Below, one piece after another: positions 59,001-64,000 of a stretch of DNA of 64,000 nt. Below the pieces are notes generated by a model. It was not told the origin of the DNA. It saw nothing but the letters and a program-made list of their open reading frames with translations, and searched no databases. Origin of the DNA: Membranipora membranacea (Eukaryota > Bryozoa > Gymnolaemata > Cheilostomatida > Membraniporidae); contig OU612072.1 in NCBI GenBank assembly GCA_914767715.1, positions 20,460,001 to 20,524,000 on the forward strand, read 5' to 3'. The stretch's first letter is position 1, and each line of letters begins with the position of its first letter. The position numbers and the translations under genes are program-made.

Positions 59001-59630
59001 TTTTGCAATGTATAAATTACAAAAAATAACAGTTTGTACCAAAAGTAATGTGTAATATCACAAATCACAAGAAGGAATGAAAAAATCAAATGATTAGTTC
59101 ACTCAACATTGCCTACCCTGAATCTCATATTTTTACTAGAGGATATTCTAGCATAGAACTCAGAAGGCATTCAAACCCCTATTTATTATCAAAATAACCT
59201 GGATAGGTAGATAAACATCACATCACTGAAAAGGGACTCACTGATCAATTAGAGACTGCGTATCCTGATCCATACACCACCCAGTATTAAGTATCACACA
59301 ACATAACGCCTGTCAAAACAATGATGGTATTAAAAATGTTTGTTACAAGAGAAACTCCCAAGGAAGTTTAGGTTTGAGGGAGGGGACATCACCCATATAA
59401 AGGGAATGCCGAGTCCCCATTGAGACCCTCTGCGCATTCCTCCTGTAGATGTTATGTCTGGGTTAAAGCAAGCCATGCTTGTTTTCTCATGTACTATCTA
59501 TAACAACGTTTTTTTCAACATTAGCACTTATCAATTTTGAGGTAATAGTTGAATCGAAATTCTTTATGTACTTACAAAGAAAAGTGTCAGTCTCAGCTCC
59601 ATGATTCTTGACAGGCCAAATATTTTCATG
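52948..59630 (-). CDS. Secreted NHL-repeat protein with tandem two-cysteine domains (14 exons)
   Basis: Exons on the minus strand: 59630-59576, 59309-59242, 58558-57682, 57286-57056, six of 171 bp (starting 56839, 56436, 56042, 55648, 55254 and 54851), 54262-54077, 53877-53734, 53392-53194 and 53056-52948. Junction phases agree throughout except between exons 1 and 2, which are one base out. The predicted protein has a signal peptide, four NHL repeats, a Thr-rich linker, seven 57-residue domains, a divergent eighth, and a Cys-containing tail. No transmembrane segment is seen, so secretion is likely. The domain ends (VGTHxIYxDNCTxNIIV) recall the last strand of HYR (hyalin-type) domains, and this is a tentative comparison. 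Family function is unknown. Two homopolymers disturb the frame (see exons 1 and 3). Paired GATA dyads lie 160-400 bp upstream. Confidence 0.75.
53194..53392 (-). CDS. Exon 13: CNPKVGSQAKL...SRYPIL segment
   Basis: 199 bp, starts in phase 1 and ends in phase 2 (CC|GTGAGT). DCNPKVGSQAKLSCDNDTL, TVTWSTDVTFDGTVTEIP, LLEESRYPIL. An in-frame TGA spans the donor, so intron retention would truncate the protein at PP. Confidence 0.8.
53734..53877 (-). CDS. Exon 12: YLLVRR...REICKH segment
   Basis: 144 bp, phase 1-1, acceptor TTATTGTAG, donor G|GTGAGT. Contains KCTVLADKVALATLTTLA and NVNQIREICKH. No named family; conserved in the paralogue. Confidence 0.8.
54077..54262 (-). CDS. Exon 11: divergent two-cysteine domain
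   Basis: 186 bp, phase 1-1, acceptor TATTTTCCAG, donor G|GTGCGT. ECPEVIRGVVSVSTGLSPLD, LPVGVYNYRI and NCSLKVEIKG. Aligns with 17760-17575 and resembles the array domains in layout. Confidence 0.85.
54613..54645 (-). pseudogene. Relic of an eighth repeat exon
   Basis: Only the end survives: INISVVNNG followed by an intact G|GTGAGT donor, then unrelated sequence where the rest of the exon should be. It lies just beyond exon 10 and shows that array copies have been lost as well as gained. Confidence 0.7.
54681..54851 (-). CDS. Exon 10: two-cysteine domain 7
   Basis: 171 bp, acceptor AAACTGTAG|AA, donor G|GTGAGT, 403 bp after exon 9. ETTTRVPCQDRNMTLYVTSD, with SSLAVGTHVIYEDNCTLNII. Confidence 0.85.
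55084..55254 (-). CDS. Exon 9: two-cysteine domain 6
   Basis: 171 bp, phase 1-1, donor GTGAGA, 394 bp after exon 8. It differs from exon 8 at only a few bases. Confidence 0.85.
55478..55648 (-). CDS. Exon 8: two-cysteine domain 5
   Basis: 171 bp, phase 1-1, donor GTGAGA, 394 bp after exon 7. Almost identical to exon 9 over exon and intron. Confidence 0.85.
55872..56042 (-). CDS. Exon 7: two-cysteine domain 4
   Basis: 171 bp, phase 1-1, 394 bp after exon 6. GHTTRAPCQDKDMTLFVKSD to EDNCTINVIVMNNG. It shares the GH start and the intron sequence with exons 8 and 9, marking them as the youngest duplicates. Confidence 0.85.
56266..56436 (-). CDS. Exon 6: two-cysteine domain 3
   Basis: 171 bp, phase 1-1, starts 403 bp after exon 5. 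The acceptor is ATGTGAAG, unlike the CTGTAG of its neighbours. GTTTRAPCQDRNMTLYVTSD to EDNCTLNIIV. Confidence 0.85.
56669..56839 (-). CDS. Exon 5: two-cysteine domain 2
   Basis: 171 bp, acceptor AACTGTAG|GA, donor G|GTGAGT. GTTTRVPCQDRNMTLFVTSE to EDNCAINIIVINNG. Domain cysteines at positions 8 and about 48. Confidence 0.85.
57056..57286 (-). CDS. Exon 4: Thr-rich linker plus first two-cysteine domain
   Basis: Acceptor ATTTTTTAG, donor G|GTGGGT, phase 1-1. About 25 residues of Thr/Pro-rich linker (IPTTTTPSITTHITTTE), probably O-glycosylated, precede PCQDRNLTLYV...SDCTIYIIVINNG. It is the most diverged member of the array and probably its founder or edge copy. Confidence 0.8.
57682..58558 (-). 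CDS. Exon 3: NHL-repeat (beta-propeller) domain
   Basis: Acceptor AATCTTACAG. It starts FERSTATNFTTASGDVDHME, then GRLLYTDRRAL and four NHL-type repeats: FTQVTDRCVIVDDFDNHCLR, WSVIRDN..LLVTDWLNKAVR, DLYVIAAYSALYRI, and PLDLVFIGHQ..VADWSNNRIRLVD. NHL blades form a propeller used for ligand binding. A run of 13 C on this strand (plus 57748-57760) breaks the frame. Read straight through, the protein would stop at 57685. With 11 or 14 C it continues as RSLLITNNSIYVGQFQRIQQ and ends T|GTGAGT in phase 1, matching exon 4. Confidence 0.8.
59242..59309 (-). CDS. Exon 2: signal-peptide core and mature N-terminus
   Basis: Acceptor TTGTTTTGACAG and donor CA|GTGAGT. It reads ALCCVILNTGWCMDQDTQSL then ID, a hydrophobic core with a likely cleavage region. 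It ends in phase 2, and exon 3 supplies the single base that completes Gln. Confidence 0.55.
59576..59630 (-). CDS. Exon 1: probable signal-peptide start
   Basis: ATG at 59630-59628 (MKIFGLSRI) with a second in-frame ATG at 59603 giving MELRLTLFL, then donor T|GTAAGT. Joined to exon 2 this would give a classic n-region plus hydrophobic core, but it ends in phase 1 whereas exon 2 needs phase 0. One A fewer in the AAAAA run at 59580-59584 would fix it, so an indel in assembly or a real mutation is suspected. Confidence 0.4.
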
Positions 59631-59786
59631 GGAATATAGTAGTATTTGCTCTCTACCTCGTCTACCTACCTAGTCTCTCCTAAATACGGTAAGCGAATGA
59701 ACTGGCAGTGAACATAAACCGCTGCAGAGCTTTTTAGCTAGCAGCAACTAATATTTAACAAGTTATCTTTTATGTGCGTCAAACTT

Positions 59787-59857
59787 CAGATAAGAGAGCC
59801 GAGTAAACCTTTCTCTGCCTAGTACTAAATACTGTTGACATAGGAATCTCTTATCAG
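59787..59857 (+). promoter_or_regulatory. GATA-site dyad upstream of the NHL gene (proximal)
   Basis: CAGATAAGAG at 59787-59796 and CTCTTATCAG at 59848-59857 with the usual interior (AAACCTTTCTCTG, AATACTGTTGACATAGG). It lies 157-227 bp upstream of the ATG of the minus-strand gene, where a promoter or proximal enhancer is expected. Confidence 0.55.
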
Positions 59858-59956
59858 TGTAAACATTTAAAGGTAGCTATATTGGACAAAATCGTGTGTC
59901 CTGTTTTAACAAAGTCCCAAAGATTGAACCAGGGCACTGCTGTGTGTATCAGAGAC

Positions 59957-60028
59957 CTGATAAGAAGGACAGGTGAAACTTTCAGTGCTCAGTACTCAAT
60001 CATGCTAATACAATGATTCGTATATCAC
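59957..60028 (+). promoter_or_regulatory. GATA-site dyad upstream of the NHL gene (distal)
   Basis: CTGATAAGAA at 59957-59966 with a weaker right arm near 60021-60028. It starts 170 bp from the proximal dyad, reproducing the paired spacing of the 11-15 kb array. Confidence 0.45.
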
Positions 60029-60942
60029 TGTAAATGTTACAGGAGGCAACAAACTTAAATTCTATAAAAAAGAATGTAAATGTTGGCATGCCTGCCTGAG
60101 TTTCACTTGATTAGGCCCGATATTTACAAGTCTGAGTCTGTTGCATCAAGATGATAACAAGGAATGGCAACTCTTTGTTTGTCATCAATATCTCTCCAAT
60201 TCTTGTAGAGTTATTAATGGTGTAACAATTATACCTGAACCTGTAATTGTTGATGATGTTTATCAAGGGGCCTGATGTTTACAAGTCTGAGCTGGTTCGA
60301 TCAACAGGGCTACAATGATATTGACGAAGGATTACAGCACACAATTCTTGCAAGTATAAATTTTAGCCAATTAATTATTAGCTATTTTTTATTCAATTGC
60401 ATTGCATGGATCTCATTTTAACAAACTATCTCAACCTTACATACTAGCGATAAGATTTTTGTGGTGTCTAACTTCTATCCTTAAACTGCTGTAAATACCT
60501 AATGCCGTTATCTTGTAGAAACAATTAATGATGAGATCATATGATTGATATCAAAGTGACGCAGCTCAGTCATGTGGAAGCTGGGAATATTGAATTCATT
60601 GACGCAAACTATACAAATACTGCTGATCTTGTGCTTATTATTGGGAGGGCGTTATAGCTCAGCCCCTCCCATATTTAATCAACATCAACCCTGTGAATGT
60701 TATGAATTCTTATTCTCAGTCACAACTAAACAACAAGATACTATCTAGAGATAACTTCTGACTCACTCTCCAGATATCAGGATATCAAACCATTTAACCA
60801 TAGAATGCATATATAAGGTAGGCAGGATTATAGACATTGAAGGGTGCGAGGGATTGAATAGTCAATCAAGAATTTCCTCCCAATTGGACACAAATGATCC
60901 CTGAGCCACCGATCCGATATCAGTTGTGTATGGGTTGCGCCA
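60029..60942. other. No gene seen; dispersed repeats
   Basis: A short direct repeat (TTTACAAGTCTGAG at about 60122 and 60279) and a segment at 60540-60780 resembling 41760-42040 and 45360-45470. Non-coding. Confidence 0.45.
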
Positions 60943-61137
60943 CATCAACCCTCCAATGCCATAAAAGCAGAACCAGCGTGATAGACTTAGGGACTCTGCT
61001 TGCAGAGTACGGAAGTAGCTAAAGCTAAAACACCGACCCTCTTACTTTACTGTTTATAAATTGCCGAGCAGCTGCCTTCTGGTTTTAAAAACAAGACATA
61101 GTTGTCTATGTCAATAATTAGTTTACTTGTTTTACAG

Positions 61138-62035
61138 TTCCCTCACAAATCGCACACAACGTGTTATAAAAAGGTCCAATGTATCAGTATCTACTGGGAG
61201 CCCTCAAGGCTGTGTGCTCAGTCCGCTACTATTCTCATTCTATGTATCCAGTATGCCAACACTCAACTCCAATACCGAAACCTCAAATATGCTGATGACA
61301 CAATCATACTAGAGTTTCTCACGAGTACCTAGCCATCGTGTCTCCAACAAGAAGCAGCAATGCACGGGATAACCCGACCACACAACAGCTGGTAATAAAT
61401 GGTTCCCCGATCGATCAAGTAACAGAGTTCCTGTATCTTGGTACTACGCTAACTACTAAACTTGACTTTACAGCCTCTGCCAACCGAACTGTAAAGAAAG
61501 CTAGAACTCGACTTCACATTATGAGCAAGCTGTATCATTTGGGAATAGATGCCAGATTGATTACATCATGCTACAAATCCTTCATCGAAAGCATCCTACT
61601 CTACCATCTAGTAGTGATATATTCTCATCTAAGTTCAGACTCTAAAATACATCTAAAGCGAGTGGTGCGCTCAGCCGGTCGTCTCGCAGGAGATATCACC
61701 TTCACCGCAGTAGCCGATCCCTACCACAACAAACTTGCTACAAAGATTCTTCGCATGGTGGCAACCGAACAAACTCCTATGTTGACATTTACTCAATGTC
61801 GATCAGCCTATGATTCCACCATCTGGTACAGAGTAAACCTTCGCAAACTTTCTTTCAGAGCTAACTGCGGTCACTATTTAAATAGCGTTTTTTCAAAAAA
61901 GTAAACTTTTTATATGAAATTTTATCAATTTATTTTAACCGTCTGTACTTTTAACAAGATAGCACTCACATGAAGCATTTTATTTCTCTAATTGATGAGA
62001 CAAATAAACACATCATCATCAGAGCTTTTTTAATA
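61138..62035 (+). mobile_element. 5'-truncated copy of the CR1/L2/Rex1-like LINE
   Basis: It enters at the RT region equivalent to 49428 (SLTNRTQRVIKRS, STGSPQGCVLSPLLFSFYV), shifts frame before LKYADDTIILEF, then has a deletion of about 30 codons. From 61338 an open frame runs to 61904 (VTEFLYLGTTLTTKLDF, KKARTRLHIMSKLYHLGID, ending HYLNSVFSKK). The 3' region shares TTTTATTTCTC and GATGAGAC-AATAAACA with the 47-50 kb copy. It is absent from the left duplicate. Confidence 0.85.
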
Positions 62036-63612
62036 TCTAAGGTAAAGTAATCATTAATACAAATTATCCCTGTGAAAGCGGCATTAACCATGAATCTCTA
62101 ACTTCATGATATTGAATACTTATTTGCTTCATTTCGATTAAAATTTTGGCCAATGTCAACTCGAACTAAATTCTTTATATAGCTTCAAAGCTGCATGGTG
62201 CCTAAAGTATGTGATAAGAGCACCAAGTTAGCTTTTTACTGCTTGGAGCTGAACCCTGCTAATGTGAATGTAGGTAGAGAACTCCATTTTTTGCTATCTT
62301 TGTCGCATGTTCGACCCACTAGGGGCCAAATACCCAAGCAGAATAGACACCTCTTTTTTAATCATTGATTGTTGCTCATGTTTATTTTGTATGGATTTAA
62401 CTTCTTCCCGTTGAGAAAGAAGGCAACTCCATACAAAGACTGTCTTGTTTCTCTAATCTAATCTATCCACAACATTTGATTTTAGAACTTTGTTACAAGT
62501 AGGTATTAATTCAATTTACTAATGACTCATAGCTGAGATGCCTTTTCGACATTAAAATCAATTTGTATTCTTGAATAATAAACTAAGTTAAATATAAAAA
62601 AACAAGGGCTCTCCCACAAGAACTGATCAGCTTTGAAGTTTCCCCGGTCTTATATGCACCGGAGGTCATCACTGTTGATAGGCATGGCCAAAAACACTTT
62701 AAATTTGAAATTAAAATGCAAGCAAACTGACTTCCTCTTGAAAAAATGACGATTGGATTTTGATTTTTGTATGATAAAAAATTACTCAATTATACATTGT
62801 TATAATATGACAGCGATTGAACCTCCTAAAAAAGCGGAGATAGGATGTCTGATAGCTGACAGTAATTTAATTACCCCTAATACACAACAGATTTCGTCTA
62901 AAGATAAAATTGAGAAGGGTCTCTGATTTGAAGTGGTTGACACTGTCTGTTATCACTATATCTCGTATCTTCTTGGTTTTATTCTCTCTATCTGAAATCT
63001 CCTGAGCCTGAGCTGTGAGAACTTGAGATCTCACAGTTTCTGCTCTTCCTTCTCCTTGACTCTCCTGAGTCATCAAAGTAAGCTGTGAAGTTAACTAAAT
63101 ATGTTTTCATGAAATCATTTTTACAACTTCCTAATGTACACAAAGCACATCTCCTAAAGTGTTCTACCATGTAATCCATTCTAACTAGGGTGGGCAGTGC
63201 TTGGATGTAGGAGAATAGTAGGGCAAGAGGTGTAATTTCCGTACAAAGTATATCGTACCAAAAGAACGCCTTGTTATGGACAATATCACCAAGTGCTCCG
63301 AGAAGCTCTCCAAAGCAGATACTGCCATAACAGATTGAAAACCAAATCCCTCAGAATGTTTGCCATCAACACACCAAACCCTTTAATCTCCTTTGACATG
63401 CTACTATCCGGTTGCTTTACGTCTCTGTGCCGCTGCATTAATCTTCGTAGAGACTGTTTTAGATCACAGACTATCCTTATTTTCTATTATTGTATATATG
63501 TACACTAAAATAGCTTTTATGCAACAGTTTTAGACAGCAAAATTTTTATAAATATATTTTACTACAGGCAAACCAGAACTTTATTTCTCAATCGCCCCTT
63601 GTGATAATAAAG

Positions 63613-63805
63613 GTCCGTACATACATACATACAAACATACATACGTACGAACATACGTATCTATGTACATTCGTACGCACACACTCACACACGCACACAC
63701 ATAAGCAAGCACGCACGCACGCACGCACGCACGCATGCATGCACACACACGCATACATACATATACATACACATACATGCACATACATGCACACACATAC
63801 ATACT
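63613..63805. repeat. (CATA)n / (CACG)n microsatellite, right copy
   Basis: Same position in the duplicate as 3195-3362, with a different mix: a short CATA run, ACACACACGC, then GCACGCAC and CATATACATA. It gives spurious Cys/Val/Tyr frames. Confidence 0.92.
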
Positions 63806-64000
63806 TACCTCTATTATGGTAAATTATAAAGGTCCTAACATGGTTGACATGCAAAAACCGGCATTTTGCAGCTAATTTGCAAGTAATTTAGACAAACCGT
63901 CTTCCAAACAAGGAATTATTTACCACTAAGAATGAGATATAGGTAGGCAAGCAAATAAGTGCATGGACGATTGATACCAACATCCAATCATCTGGAGGAC

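Larger units (their letters stand above)
60943..64000. repeat. Right copy of long duplication (partner 1-3575)
   Basis: Collinear with 1-310 and 1694-3575 apart from the LINE insertion at 61138-62035 and the absence of 311-1693. It continues to the window edge, so the duplicated unit may extend further. Confidence 0.85.

Overview
The window is AT-rich, repeat-dense DNA from a metazoan nuclear genome. Exons are split with GT-AG introns. Non-LTR retrotransposons, a P-superfamily DNA transposon, tRNA-derived SINEs, MITEs and (TA)n and (CATA)n microsatellites fill much of it, and there are no bacterial operons. The NHL protein style and the tandem paralogy remind me of sponge (demosponge or homoscleromorph) genomes, but that assignment is inference with low confidence.

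The main gene is a minus-strand, multi-exon gene of about 6.7 kb (59630 down to 52948). I assembled it from splice sites and matching intron phases. It has a probable signal-peptide exon, a short second exon, a large exon with four NHL (beta-propeller) repeats, a Thr-rich linker, and seven copies of a 57-residue two-cysteine domain. Six of those copies are single 171-bp phase 1-1 exons in a 394-403 bp tandem array. A divergent relative of the domain, two further exons and a short Cys-containing terminal exon follow. The product would be a secreted or cell-surface recognition-type protein. A 5'-truncated paralogue lies at 18623-16446 with two repeat exons and the same last four exons.

The paralogue is part of a wider pattern: most of the window is duplicated against itself. 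Pairs are 1-3.6 kb with 60.9-64.0 kb; 3.4-4.6 kb with 31.0-32.2 kb; 5.7-7.3 kb with 33.2-34.9 kb; 10.5-12.1 kb with 46.4-47.2 and 50.9-51.9 kb; and 15.8-18.6 kb with 52.2-54.9 kb. Young insertions interrupt single copies, including a CR1/L2/Rex1-like LINE at 47.7-50.3 kb, its truncated relative at 61.1-62.0 kb, and a 404-bp tRNA-derived SINE tandem at 32.2-33.2 kb.

The most unusual non-coding signal is a recurrent module built on inverted GATA-type sites (CTGATAAGAG, about 50 bp, CTCTTATCAG), usually in pairs about 145-170 bp apart. Five modules form an array at 11.4-15.7 kb. Single modules or dyads lie at 0.8, 5.1, 36.5, 41.0 and 51.3 kb, and one pair lies 160-400 bp upstream of the main gene's start codon. 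This is a candidate shared cis-regulatory or repeat system.

Other points: a P element (18841-21653) with 8-bp target duplications and an intact THAP domain but a deleted catalytic core; a 29-nt piece of the 18S rRNA 5' end (7472-7500); degenerate initiator-Met and Ala tRNA-like sequences (43-44.5 kb); a 65-bp near-perfect hairpin (13483-13621); and a few putative plus-strand exons between 18.8 and 29.4 kb. Stretches not named above look like old repeat debris or contain nothing I can identify.
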